A stretch of DNA of 64,000 bases from Anaerosporobacter faecicola (GTDB taxonomy: Bacteria > Bacillota > Clostridia > Lachnospirales > Lachnospiraceae), in NCBI RefSeq assembly GCF_012070565.1, contig NZ_JAAQRO010000008.1, positions 186,001-250,000 on the forward strand. The letters are read 5' to 3'. The number at the start of each line of letters is the position of its first letter. Positions within the stretch are counted from its first letter, which is position 1. Below, piece by piece: positions 1 through 8,594 of this stretch. The notes beneath the pieces were generated by a model. The model ran no database searches and was not told the origin of the DNA. It saw only the letters and a program-made list of their open reading frames with translations. A program made the translations under genes and the position numbers.

Positions 1-966
1 TACCGTTTTCCGTTCCGTTGATAAAGCCCGAACTTTTGGATTCCAAGTTAAATCAGGTGTTATCTCTTCCACTTGCAACGCAAGTTCTCGAATATGATCT
101 GGTGTTGTTCCACAACAACCACCCACGATCATGGCACCATCTTTTACTAAACCAGCAACTTGTAAACCAAATTCTTCTGCCCCAAGATTGAATACCGTTT
201 CTCCTTCTACTAAAACAGGAAGCCCCGCATTTGGTTTTGCTATGATTGGCACACTTGTATAGTTCCTCATGGTCATGACCACATCACGCATCTGGTCAGG
301 ACCAGTGGAGCAATTCACACCAATGGCTGCGGCACCCAAATTTTGGAGAACGGTCACGGCAGTTCTTGCATCCGTTCCATACATGGTATGACCATCTTCA
401 TTAAATGTCATCGTTACCATTACAGGGAGGTCACAAGTTTCCTTGGCAGCTAATAAGGCAGCACGACATTCCTGTAAGCTCATCATGGTTTCAACCACAA
501 TCAGGTCAACGCCTGCTTTCACAAGGCATCGAATCTGCTCTTTATAAACGTCCACCAATTCTTCAAACAACAAAGTACCAATCGGATACAATTGTTGCCC
601 TGTCATGGTTAAATCACCCGCTACGTAAACACTTTTTTCCTGTAACGAAGGATTTTCTTGCTTTGCCTGTTTTATTGCCTGCTTGGATAAGGCAACTAGA
701 GCTGTATTCATCTGAACCAGATTTTCTTCTAATCCATATTCCTCCAACTTAATACGGTTTGCTGTAAATGTTGGACTATAGAGGATATCTGTTCCTGCCA
801 GAACATACTCCTTCTGTAATCCCACCAATGCCTCTGGATTTTTTAAGATCCAGTCTTCTGGACAAACACCTGTTGGCATACCTGCTTTTTGCAGATTGCT
901 TCCTGTTGCTCCATCTAATAGAACGATTTTGGAGCGGCATAACGATAGAAATTCCTCTTGATTCAT
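1..966 (-). CDS. metH: Methionine synthase (MetH) N-terminal part, cut by window edge
   Basis: Homocysteine S-methyltransferase domain of cobalamin-type methionine synthase, which moves a methyl group to homocysteine in the cytoplasm. About 322 codons are visible, from an ATG at 966 preceded by GGGAGGAA, with no stop before position 1. The N-terminus has the family start LLDGATGSNLQKAG. The zinc ligands are visible as GVNCSTG and, later, GGCCGTTPDHI. The reading frame is still open at the edge, so pterin- and B12-binding domains may follow outside the window; if not, it would be a stand-alone homocysteine methyltransferase. It starts 19 bases after the sdaAA stop and probably forms one operon with sdaAB and sdaAA. 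A second protein with the same N-terminal domain lies at 2748-4793. Confidence 0.88.
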   Translation of the reverse strand, partial: MNQEEFLSLCRSKIVLLDGATGSNLQKAGMPTGVCPEDWILKNPEALVGLQKEYVLAGTDILYSPTFTANRIKLEEYGLEENLVQMNTALVALSKQAIKQAKQENPSLQEKSVYVAGDLTMTGQQLYPIGTLLFEELVDVYKEQIRCLVKAGVDLIVVETMMSLQECRAALLAAKETCDLPVMVTMTFNEDGHTMYGTDARTAVTVLQNLGAAAIGVNCSTGPDQMRDVVMTMRNYTSVPIIAKPNAGLPVLVEGETVFNLGAEEFGLQVAGLVKDGAMIVGGCCGTTPDHIRELALQVEEITPDLTWNPKVRALSTERKTV

Positions 967-985
967 ACTGTTCCTCCCTGTTTTA

Positions 986-1855
986 TCAACCGAAGATCGT
1001 TTCTTTGATCTCCATTGCTTTTGGTGTTGCTGCCAATCCCCCTAGGGCAGTTTCTTTTAATTCACATGGTAATTGTTTTCCTACTCGATACATGGCTTCC
1101 ACTACTTGATCTGCTGGAACAAGACACTCCATACCCGCAAGTGCCATATCGGCACAGATGATCGCATTAACTGCTTGGGAAGCATTTCTCTGAGCACATG
1201 GCACTTGAACCAACCCTGCAATTGGATCACATACCAACCCCATTACGTTGATTAATACCAAAGAAAATGCATCCAGTGCCATCTTCGCGTCACCGCCAAC
1301 CATTTCCACCGCTGCTGCGGCTGCCATAGCTGCTGCCACGCCACATTCCGCCTGACAACCACCTTCCGCACCTGCTACTGTTGCATTCTTCACAACGATT
1401 GCACCCACTCCAGAAGCCGTTAATAGGCCTTGTAAAACTTCTTGTTCTGAGAGATTCCATTCTTCCTTCACGCTGATCAATACAGCAGGAAGGATTCCAC
1501 AGGAACCTGCGGTTGGTGCCGCACAGATCTTACCCATGGCTACATTAACCTCACTAGAGGATAAGGCTAATGCCATCACATGATTTAATAGCTTACCACT
1601 TAACGTCTTTTTTGACTTTCCATATTGATCTTGCTGAAAAGCTAGTCCATTGATCAAACTACCTTTCACATGAAGCTTCGTATCAACTGCCTTATGAGCA
1701 GAAGCTTCCATTACTTTATATCGTCTTCTCAGATTTTCGAATACATCTTCATCCTTCATCTGCGATAATTTCTTTTCATTTTCCAAAATTACTTTCCACA
1801 AAGGAACTTGGTTTTTTGTTGCTAGTTCCAACAATTCTTGTAAATTATGATACAT
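986..1855 (-). CDS. sdaAA: L-serine dehydratase (iron-sulfur), alpha subunit
   Basis: Catalytic subunit of the two-subunit, [4Fe-4S]-dependent L-serine ammonia-lyase that converts serine to pyruvate and ammonia. At 289 aa it has the usual length. The motif CAAPTAGSCGILP (residues 111-123) is typical. Cys167, Cys209 and Cys220 have the 42- and 11-residue spacing known for the three cluster ligands in this family (Legionella enzyme), so the enzyme should be active. It lies 12 bases downstream of sdaAB and 19 bases upstream of metH, so serine breakdown appears transcriptionally linked to methionine synthesis. Confidence 0.96.
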   Translation of the reverse strand: MYHNLQELLELATKNQVPLWKVILENEKKLSQMKDEDVFENLRRRYKVMEASAHKAVDTKLHVKGSLINGLAFQQDQYGKSKKTLSGKLLNHVMALALSSSEVNVAMGKICAAPTAGSCGILPAVLISVKEEWNLSEQEVLQGLLTASGVGAIVVKNATVAGAEGGCQAECGVAAAMAAAAAVEMVGGDAKMALDAFSLVLINVMGLVCDPIAGLVQVPCAQRNASQAVNAIICADMALAGMECLVPADQVVEAMYRVGKQLPCELKETALGGLAATPKAMEIKETIFG

Positions 1856-1867
1856 ATGCGCTCCTAT

Positions 1868-2542
1868 CTATAAATCTGGTGTTACATTAATCAGTTGTAC
1901 ATGTAAGATATTCTCTAATTCTTCAATTGATTCTTTCACATGAAGCGGAATCACATCATCGGTCTCGATGATACAAAAGGCTTCTTCTCCTCTGGCGTTC
2001 CTACTTAACCGCATGGTTGCGATATTGATTCGATTATTTGCTAGAATCGCAGATACTTCACTGACAATTCCTTTCTTATCATAATGATTGATAATAATGG
2101 TACTATACTGTGCTGTGAATTCGGTATGGAATCCATTGATGCTAGTAATCAAAATCTGTCCTCCGCCAATGGAAGAACCAATTACCTCGTACTCCCTGTC
2201 ATCTAGTAGTACAAATGTCATCTTAACTGTATTCTCATGTACATTTTCCAATTGAATAGGATAGAATTCATACGAAAGTCCCTGTTGCTTTGCCAGTTCA
2301 AAGGACTCTGCCAAAGCTTCATCATCTTCATATAAACCAAGAGCCCCTGCAACTAAAGCACGGTCCGTTCCATGCCCTTTGTAGGTCATTGCAAAGGAAC
2401 CATGCAAACCAAATCGAACTTTTTTAAATGGTTCATCTACAATATTCCTTGCGATTCGCGCTAATTTTGCTGCTCCTGCTGTATGTGAACTAGATGGTCC
2501 GATCATAATAGGACCTACAACTTCAAAAATACTTACATCCAT
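1868..2542 (-). CDS. sdaAB: L-serine dehydratase, beta subunit
   Basis: Regulatory and structural partner of SdaAA. The N-terminus has the conserved motif GPSSSHTAGAAK (residues 16-27), part of the serine-binding region. Residues about 150-224 form an ACT domain (IIINHYDKKGIVSEVSAIL), which in this family senses or binds amino acids. Its 224 aa are normal for the Clostridium/Bacillus beta subunit. First gene of the sdaAB-sdaAA-metH set; its start at 2542 follows a 205-base intergenic region with hairpin potential. Confidence 0.95.
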   Translation of the reverse strand: MDVSIFEVVGPIMIGPSSSHTAGAAKLARIARNIVDEPFKKVRFGLHGSFAMTYKGHGTDRALVAGALGLYEDDEALAESFELAKQQGLSYEFYPIQLENVHENTVKMTFVLLDDREYEVIGSSIGGGQILITSINGFHTEFTAQYSTIIINHYDKKGIVSEVSAILANNRINIATMRLSRNARGEEAFCIIETDDVIPLHVKESIEELENILHVQLINVTPDL

Positions 2543-2747
2543 TCTATTCTACCTTGTCTTTCTTTTCCATTGTGATATTGGTATTAAGAATAGCTTTTCC
2601 AAACTGTTCAACGCTATTCTAAATGTTTTGTGCCACTCGGATATTCACCCTACCCGGGTTACTTTCGAATGTTTTACGGGTCACATAACGACCCTAATAT
2701 CATCATATCACACACAAGATAGAAACGCACTTGCCTCCTTTACTACA
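2543..2747 (-). promoter_or_regulatory. Leader/intergenic region upstream of sdaAB with hairpin potential
   Basis: Non-coding stretch between the homocysteine methyltransferase/MTHFR gene and sdaAB. It is clearly less AT-rich than its surroundings at 2635-2695. A short stem pairs 2678-2682 (GGGTC) with 2690-2694 (GACCC), and CCCGGG at 2653-2658 is self-complementary. It could hold the terminator of the upstream gene and/or a regulatory leader for sdaAB. I compared it by eye with SAM, T-box, THF, glycine and c-di-GMP riboswitch cores and none fits. No clear -35/-10 pair was found. Confidence 0.3.
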
Positions 2748-4793
2748 TCAAAGAGTTTGTAAAAATGGTTCTATTTTTTCAAATAGGGATACGCGGTTAA
2801 ATGGAAGCATGAAGTAATATCCGTCTGCGTAAGGACTTAATTTTTGAATCAGTTCCTTCCCCAGTTGTGCACCCACATTTTCCGCTTCTTCTTTCGTCAT
2901 CTCTGGTGTATAGCGTTCCACAATCTCCTCTGGAACATGAATACCAGAAAATTCATTTTTAATAAAATTCGCATTGCGGTAGCTGACAAAAGGCATAACC
3001 CCACAAAGAATCTTCGTATCCACATGTTCTTTAATATATTCTAGATTATTCATTGCAGCCTCATCATAGACTGGCTGTGTAAGGAAATACTGTGCCCCTA
3101 CCGCAATCTTTCGCTCCATTCGTTCTACAATCTTTTCTACTCGCCCTAATCCAGGATTTAACGCCCCACCATATACGATTGGATCTTCTTTAAAATGTTC
3201 CTCGTTCATCTGTTTGATAAACTGCATCAAATGAATGGAATTATAGTCAAATACGCTAGTTGTTGACAGACGCTGCTCACTTGGAACCGGGTCCCCTGTT
3301 ACCACAAGAAGATTACGAATCCCATTCAAATATGCCCCTAATAAGGTGGATCGCATTGAAATCATATTCTTGTCTCTGCAACAAACATGTGGCATAACTG
3401 GAATTCCATATTGGGAAGTAATCTTCAAACTCATTAATACCGAATCTACCCGACTTCTTCCCATTGGGGAGTCCGCTATGGTAACAATATCTGCTGATGT
3501 TTTCTTAATTGCTTCCACACATTCCATCAACTTTTCATCTTGGTGATCATATGGCGGATCAAGCTCCACTGCAATCATTTTTTTCCCAGACTGTAATCGA
3601 TCCAAGAAGGTTTTCTGTGATTGGATTCGCTGGTTTCGTTGTTGCTGGTAATCTGGTTTGCTTGTTTGTATTTTGCTTGGTTCTATTTGGTTTGATGGAA
3701 CTTTGCTTGTTTGTATTTTACTTTGTTCTGCTTGATTTAATAGACCTTTACTTGGTGTTACTTTACTTTGTTCTATTTGATTTGATAGGCCTCTGCTTGG
3801 TGTTACTTTGCCTTGTTCTATTTGATTTGATCGGCCTTTGCTTGGTGTTACTTTCCTTTGTTCTATTTGATTTAATGGAACTTTGCTTGGAGATCCTTGA
3901 TTCAAAGTTTCTTCATTTCCCGGCTTATGCAACTCAGCAAATGCCCGAATATAGGCTGGTGTCGTCCCACAACAGCCTCCTATGAGAGAGACTCCCATCT
4001 CTCGCATTTCCTCTAACTTCTCTGCAAAATACTTAATGTTCGTACCAAATACCATTCGGCTATACATCTGCTCTGGATACCCCGCATTCGGTAATGCGGC
4101 TATTTTCTTATTTGGTGGAAAGGTTATATTCTGTAAAAACTGAACCATATGTCCAGAACCAATACCACAATTAAACCCACAGATATCGATTTCCTCAATC
4201 TGTTCAACCTCTCTTAACAGTTTTTCACCAGAAATTCCCGCCATCGTATAACCATTCTTATTAATACAGAAATTCGTTATAATACATACCTCTGGTTTTC
4301 TTTTCTTAACATAGGAAACCACTTCACGAAGAACCTCGATTTCACTAAATGTCTCAAATAAAAAGATCTCCGCCCCTTCTTTAAGAAAGGTTTCACAGAT
4401 TCGAATATATTCCTCCTGTACCTCTTCCTTGGTGGTCTCACCATGGGTAGGTATTGGTCCGAGATCTGCTGCTATGTAAACAGCTCGTTCCTGCTGCTGT
4501 TCATATTCTTCTACTGCTCTTTTTGCCAAACGATAACCTTCTCGTATCAACTGCTTTTGTTTTTCTTCATCAATCTCCATTACAACGGTATTCGCTGCAA
4601 ATGTATTGGTACGGATCAACGTTGCTCCTGCCTCAAGATATTCCTTATGAATGGCAACAATACTATTGGGATCCTCCATATTTGCCCATTCTGCAATTGT
4701 ATTGGTCTCCTGTTTCTTTCTTGCATAATAAGTTCCCATTGCCCCATCTACAATTATTGGTTCTTTCTCTATTTGCTCTAGGAATGGATTCAT
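2748..4793 (-). CDS. Bifunctional homocysteine S-methyltransferase / methylenetetrahydrofolate reductase
   Basis: Two-domain protein of the Bacillus YitJ type. Residues 1-290 are a homocysteine methyltransferase barrel with zinc ligands in GFNCG and GGCCGTTPAYI. Residues about 395-681 are a MetF-like 5,10-methylenetetrahydrofolate reductase barrel beginning MIAVELDPPYD. At 681 aa it is roughly 70 aa longer than the usual family length (about 610). The surplus is a low-complexity, hydrophilic linker (residues about 303-378) made of 15-residue repeats of the form (S/L)NQIEQ.KVTPSKG.; see the repeat entry. The gene has its own sigma-A type promoter and is followed by the sdaAB leader. It supplies methyl groups for methionine from the folate pool. 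Confidence 0.93.
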   Translation of the reverse strand: MNPFLEQIEKEPIIVDGAMGTYYARKKQETNTIAEWANMEDPNSIVAIHKEYLEAGATLIRTNTFAANTVVMEIDEEKQKQLIREGYRLAKRAVEEYEQQQERAVYIAADLGPIPTHGETTKEEVQEEYIRICETFLKEGAEIFLFETFSEIEVLREVVSYVKKRKPEVCIITNFCINKNGYTMAGISGEKLLREVEQIEEIDICGFNCGIGSGHMVQFLQNITFPPNKKIAALPNAGYPEQMYSRMVFGTNIKYFAEKLEEMREMGVSLIGGCCGTTPAYIRAFAELHKPGNEETLNQGSPSKVPLNQIEQRKVTPSKGRSNQIEQGKVTPSRGLSNQIEQSKVTPSKGLLNQAEQSKIQTSKVPSNQIEPSKIQTSKPDYQQQRNQRIQSQKTFLDRLQSGKKMIAVELDPPYDHQDEKLMECVEAIKKTSADIVTIADSPMGRSRVDSVLMSLKITSQYGIPVMPHVCCRDKNMISMRSTLLGAYLNGIRNLLVVTGDPVPSEQRLSTTSVFDYNSIHLMQFIKQMNEEHFKEDPIVYGGALNPGLGRVEKIVERMERKIAVGAQYFLTQPVYDEAAMNNLEYIKEHVDTKILCGVMPFVSYRNANFIKNEFSGIHVPEEIVERYTPEMTKEEAENVGAQLGKELIQKLSPYADGYYFMLPFNRVSLFEKIEPFLQTL
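3661..3885 (-). repeat. Five in-frame 45-bp tandem repeats coding a protein linker
   Basis: Units begin at 3661, 3706, 3751, 3796 and 3841, each exactly 45 bases, with the start of a sixth at 3886. They encode a 15-residue hydrophilic repeat between the two catalytic domains of the gene at 2748-4793. The units are imperfect and fall in two sub-types, KVTPSKG-like and KIQTSK-like. Because the period is a multiple of three, copy-number change would alter linker length without breaking the frame. Confidence 0.93.
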
Positions 4794-4835
4794 CCTTTCA
4801 TTCCTCCTTGTCTTATCTTCGTATTATATTGTGTT

Positions 4836-4864
4836 ATTGTAAGGAATTAGAGCGTTAAAGTCAA
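4836..4864 (-). promoter_or_regulatory. Sigma-A type promoter of the homocysteine methyltransferase/MTHFR gene
   Basis: On the minus strand a -35 TTGACT (4859-4864) and a -10 TACAAT (4836-4841) are separated by 17 bases. The ATG at 4793 lies about 40 bases downstream, behind an AGGAGG-type ribosome binding site. Confidence 0.6.
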
Positions 4865-5067
4865 GAAATCACAGGTGTTTTGGTTTATAGGAAATTCAGA
4901 TATCTAGATATACTTATTTCTGATATGAGGAGTTGAATCATCGTTTATAGCATAACCTCTTCCTTTGTTACATCCTCAATCCAATGCTATGCATTGCTTT
5001 TCGAACATCTCCATTTCTTCGATTGGGTAACTCCGATGAACGCAACAGGATAAAGCCCATATAAAAT

Positions 5068-5096
5068 GACCTATGAATACTTTGCTTTCATAGGTC
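5068..5096 (-). terminator. Terminator after lspA
   Basis: Perfect 10-bp stem, GACCTATGAA (5068-5077) with TTCATAGGTC (5087-5096), 9-base loop, then ATTTTAT on the minus strand. It sits about 50 bases past the lspA stop codon. Confidence 0.65.
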
Positions 5097-5115
5097 ACAG
5101 GATGGTTTTTCATAA

Positions 5116-5154
5116 ATAGTTATTTCTTATAGTTATTTCTTATAGTTATTTCTT
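5116..5154. repeat. Three tandem copies of a 13-bp repeat at the lspA 3' end
   Basis: ATAGTTATTTCTT occurs three times head to tail at 5116, 5129 and 5142. The last copy overlaps the lspA stop codon (5146-5148). No function is evident; it may be replication slippage. Confidence 0.85.
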
Positions 5155-5592
5155 TTTAAAAAATAGGCAAATTCCAACTAGTACACTTCCCACCATTACA
5201 AATAAATCCGCTATGTTGAACACAACGTCTTTCAACCAATGAAAGGAAAAGTAGTCGACAACATATCCTCTTCGTATCCGGTCATATACGTTACTTGAGG
5301 CACCTCCAATCAATAACGCTAATGCGAATTTCAGTACCTTATTATCTTTTTTTGGTATAAGCATTCCAAATAAAAATAATAGACTACCAAGTAATAGTCC
5401 AGAGATAAAGATGACGATCTGTGTATTCTTTTCCAGAAAATTCAACATCGCTCCCTTGTTATGGTATCTCGTTACAATGATCTTACCGTCAAGGATTTCT
5501 TCCTCTTCATTCATCTTCTTGGTCTTTTCAATCTTATTTTTTATAACCAATTCTGTTGTAAATATTGCAATTGCAATAATAAGGTAGATCAT
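5146..5592 (-). CDS. lspA: Lipoprotein signal peptidase (SPase II)
   Basis: Membrane aspartyl protease that removes the signal peptide from prolipoproteins. The 148 aa include four predicted membrane segments: residues 1-17, 58-79, 87-99 and about 124-144. The family motifs are visible as N101-x2-D104-R105 with the catalytic Asp in GYVVDYF (D113), and FNIADLFVMVG with the second catalytic Asp (D129). The loop between helices 1 and 2 (residues 18-45) is charged and rather long for the family. It follows the GT2 gene at 5 bases, so the two are probably co-transcribed. Confidence 0.85.
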   Translation of the reverse strand: MIYLIIAIAIFTTELVIKNKIEKTKKMNEEEEILDGKIIVTRYHNKGAMLNFLEKNTQIVIFISGLLLGSLLFLFGMLIPKKDNKVLKFALALLIGGASSNVYDRIRRGYVVDYFSFHWLKDVVFNIADLFVMVGSVLVGICLFFKKK

Positions 5593-5597
5593 AGTCC

Positions 5598-6638
5598 TTA
5601 ACTCCTTTCTATCATTCCTTCATCAGGAACTTTCCAAGCTGCCGCCAATTCTTTGTATGCGATTCTCTGTTCTTCATTTCCCATTGCTTGATAGCAATCA
5701 GCTAATCGATGGAGTGGATAATCACCTGCATAATGAATATTCAGCTGACACTCCGTTTCATATGCTGCATTATAATACCAGATCAACGCTTCCTCAAACT
5801 CTTCTTTCCTATAATAGTATTCTCCTAATTCATAGCATACTTCCGAACTGGCTTTCGAAGCAATATTCTTCAAAGTTACTTTCATCAGTAAGGATAGATC
5901 CTCTTGTAAACGAGCGTATTTGGTAAGAACACATTGAATATATCCAATTTCTTCTGCTGTTCTTGAAGTATCCTTTTGCAATTCTAAAAAATATTGCCCT
6001 GCTTCTAAAAAGTCTTCCTCATTTCCTGCAATGAATAATTCCTTCGCGAACATATGGACCAACTTGCTAGATAATCGATCTCCCTTTTCCAATACGTGAT
6101 AAAAATTATGAAAATCACGTTTGGCATGAGAGGTAACCGGTTTATGCATTATTTCTATATCGCTATCGTAAATCACTGGCTCAATATTTACTGTTTCATG
6201 AATGGGATCCTGCCAGGTAAATTCTCGTAATCGTTTATACAGTTTTGGTCTGTATTCCTTATCATAGTTGTAAGTAGTTCCATACTGCAACTGATTTGTA
6301 TAATACATCTGAACGATTTCAATTTCAGGTAGCATCGCTTCTTTTAAATATAAGAATTTTTGTTGATTTTCTTCATCTATCTCTTCATCGGCATCTGCCA
6401 CATAGATATAGTCCATAGTTGCTTTCGAGAATGAAAAATTCCTTGCAGCAGCAAAATCATTAATCCAAGGAAAATCATAGATCTTTGTGGTATATCTCTT
6501 CGCTATGTCTTTCGTCCGGTCTGTTGAACCTGTATCCACTATCACAATTTCATCCACCAACTTCTGAATGCTGTCAAGACAACGTGCTAGAATTGCTTCC
6601 TCATTCTTGACGATCATACATGCTGTAATTGTAATCAT
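5598..6638 (-). CDS. Family 2 glycosyltransferase with C-terminal TPR-like repeats
   Basis: Residues 1-200 are a GT-A glycosyltransferase 2 domain: start ITACMIVKNEEAIL, nucleotide-binding VDTGSTD (residues 34-40) and a metal-binding DxD (D82-A-D84). The C-terminal 130 residues look like helical TPR-type repeats (ELGEYYYRKEEFEEALIWYYNAAYE). This architecture (SunT/SpsA-like GT plus TPR) is common in Firmicutes and is often linked to protein or surface glycosylation; the substrate cannot be deduced. It is just upstream of lspA. The ATG at 6638 has a GGAGGAAACC ribosome binding site. Confidence 0.85.
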   Translation of the reverse strand: MITITACMIVKNEEAILARCLDSIQKLVDEIVIVDTGSTDRTKDIAKRYTTKIYDFPWINDFAAARNFSFSKATMDYIYVADADEEIDEENQQKFLYLKEAMLPEIEIVQMYYTNQLQYGTTYNYDKEYRPKLYKRLREFTWQDPIHETVNIEPVIYDSDIEIMHKPVTSHAKRDFHNFYHVLEKGDRLSSKLVHMFAKELFIAGNEEDFLEAGQYFLELQKDTSRTAEEIGYIQCVLTKYARLQEDLSLLMKVTLKNIASKASSEVCYELGEYYYRKEEFEEALIWYYNAAYETECQLNIHYAGDYPLHRLADCYQAMGNEEQRIAYKELAAAWKVPDEGMIERS

Positions 6639-6745
6639 TGGTTTCCTCCGATCTAAACTCTAGTATAAATTTTTATTTTGCCATATTTTTAATAACATTT
6701 CTAAAATTAATGTTTCATAATCTTATAAACTTGTGCTTCTACGTA

Positions 6746-7282
6746 TTACTCACACATTTTGTACACTAATATTATACCATTTTCATTAGATGAAAGGAAG
6801 TAACAAAAAGAGGCTGCTAAATGATGTGACCTCAAAAATTCCTTTACATGCTCTGCACTGGTATCAACAGTTTTTTCTTCTATTTCTTGAGATTTAATAT
6901 ATATCTTAGGCTTATCCAAAGTTTTCTTCCGACCTTTCTTATGAGGTCTCAAAGCATCAGGACCAGCAATCCGAAAGCGATTAACCCAACCGGTAATCAG
7001 ATTTGGATTTGCTATACCTTCTTTAAGTGCTAATTCTTGATATGAGACCTCACTTGATAGATATAACTCTACCACATGAAGCTTCTGATTAAAAGAGTAT
7101 TTATCTTTCTGTCGAGAACGCTTCAATCCATCATCACCATAGTTTTGATAAGAAACTATCCACCGTTGGAGTTGAGAATGAGTTGAATAACCATACTTTT
7201 TGACAAGCGCATTCGTACCACCCTCACCATAAAGATATGCCATAACAAATTTTTTCTTTTGTTCAAAACTGTATTTTGCCAT
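6746..7282 (-). pseudogene. IS3-type (IS150 group) transposase OrfA, truncated and fused to flanking DNA
   Basis: Residues 1-147 are a typical OrfA with two helix-turn-helix units (GEGGTNALVKKYGYSTHSQL and SSEVSYQELALKEGIANPNL) and the basic segment RPHKKGRKK. After residue 147 (AEHVKE) the expected leucine-zipper end is missing. The frame instead reads through what looks like the far terminal repeat of the element (about 6798-6835) and into host DNA, adding 31 unrelated residues. No orfB is present. The element is therefore an internal-deletion remnant. Its ribosome binding site GGGAGG lies in one arm of the leader palindrome. Confidence 0.75.
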
Positions 7283-7349
7283 AAAAATACCGACCTCCCA
7301 ATCGTTAGATTTTGATATGTACCCAGAATCCTGGACACATATTTATAAA

Positions 7350-8594
7350 CTAGGCGGAGATCATGGATGCTTTCCTGTATTCTACAGGAGGCATCCATTT
7401 TGTTTTTGCCTGAATTCTTTTGTTATTATAGTAATCTATATATTCTTCAATAGCTTTTGAGAATTCTTCAAAAGAAGAATAGTCTTTTTCGTAACCATAA
7501 TACATCTCATTTTTTAATCTTCCAAAGAATGTCTCCATTATACAATTATCGTAGCAGTTACCCTTTCTAGACATAGATTGTATAATGCCATGTTCTTTTA
7601 AGCGCTCTTGATAGTAAGTGTGCTGATATTGCCAGCCTTGATCTGTGCTATCATGAATTCGGTATAATACAGACTATGCCGAAAAAAATACTATACCGAA
7701 GTTTTATGTGTAACAGCGTACAGGCGTAATACTATACCAATTTTTCCGTATAGTATTTCAATGATAAATTAGCTTCCAATTTAAGATGATATTTTGAGCT
7801 AGCATTAATGTTGGTTATACTTCATATGGTTGTGGAGCAATTTTACTATAAAAAGTGAATCTTTACGCTTAATTAAATAAAAAAACTATTAGGTTGTAAT
7901 AAAACGTTTTAATAAATTCAGTACTTTATTGGAACAGATATAAATACTATGCTGAAGAATTATTGAATAAACAGTATCTATCAGACTTTATAAATAACTT
8001 CGGTATAGTTTATTCTTCGGCATAGTCTGAATGAAACAGTAATCCTGTAACATTAGGAAACTTCATAAAAGCAGAATCTAACATTCGCTTTACTTGTTCC
8101 ATATTGGGACTTAAAGCAAGATCATAGGATACTATTTCATTTGTTGCCATATCATGTATTGGTGATAGATAGCACTTTCCCCATGAAAAGTTAAATTGTG
8201 ATACATCAGTAGTCCATTTCTCTAATGGTTTCGAAGCTTCAAAGTGTCTATCTATGATGTTGTTCGCAATCCGACCAACCTCTCCCTTATAGGAATGATA
8301 CTTTTCTTTAGGACGTTTGCCAAGTAGACCAGCTTCGTGCATGAATCGTTGAACTCGCTTATGATTTACTTCGTAACCTCTGTTGCATAGTTCTCTGTAT
8401 ACTCGTCTGACTTCGTATCTGCGCTTATTCTCTTCAAAAATATTTTTGATTTCTTTCAATAGTTCTTCATTTCTTAAAGCAACAGCATCATCTTTACTAA
8501 TTTCAAAATAGTAGGTTGATTTAGCAATACCCACCGATTTAAGTAGATGCTTTAATTGATATCCCTTTTCTCTGAGGTCTTTGATGATAGCTGC
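7350..8594 (-). pseudogene. IS3-family transposase OrfB, interrupted by a MITE-like insertion
   Basis: The DDE integrase is broken in two. The upstream piece (8010-8534, with coding sequence extending up to about 8594) carries the first catalytic Asp in KWTTDVSQF and ends at GLLFHSD, which holds the second. The downstream piece (7350 to about 7645) restarts at DQGWQYQHTYYQERLKEHG and contains the catalytic Glu in NCIMETFFGRLK. The intervening bases bring stop codons. In a normal element OrfB would be made by -1 frameshifting from OrfA at 8594-8600. The transposase is not expected to be functional. Confidence 0.88.
7670..8029. mobile_element. MITE-like element with about 34-bp terminal inverted repeats
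   Basis: Left end 7670-7703 begins CAGACTATGCCGAA and ends ACTATACCGAAGTT; the right end 7996-8029 is its reverse complement with 31 of 34 positions identical. The 360-base body is AT-rich, has no open frame and contains an inner inverted repeat (ATACTATA..TATAGTAT near 7728-7758). It interrupts the transposase right after the codon of the second catalytic Asp. About 24 further bases on the left (7646-7669) are also foreign to the transposase and include a partial TIR-like copy, so the insertion may be slightly larger. The bases TCTG at both junctions may be a short target duplication. Confidence 0.75.

Larger units (their letters stand above)
4794..5145. other. Intergenic region, 352 bases, no gene
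   Basis: Lies between lspA (transcribed toward it) and the homocysteine methyltransferase/MTHFR gene (starting from it). It holds the lspA terminator hairpin (5068-5096), three copies of a 13-bp repeat next to the lspA stop, and the promoter of the downstream gene (4836-4864). The remaining part, about 4880-5050, contains short imperfect inverted repeats but no open frame or RNA motif that I recognise. Confidence 0.6.

Noticed and set aside
405-1255. Several plus-strand open frames of 60-115 codons
   Set aside because: They lie antisense to metH and sdaAA, lack ribosome binding sites and family motifs, and the minus frames there are clearly real. The same holds for all other plus-strand frames in the window.
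2543-2747. SAM, T-box, THF, glycine or c-di-GMP riboswitch before sdaAB
   Set aside because: None of the conserved core sequences of these classes is present by eye.
3661-3885. CRISPR-like periodic repeats
   Set aside because: Units are contiguous, without spacers, and code in frame within an enzyme.
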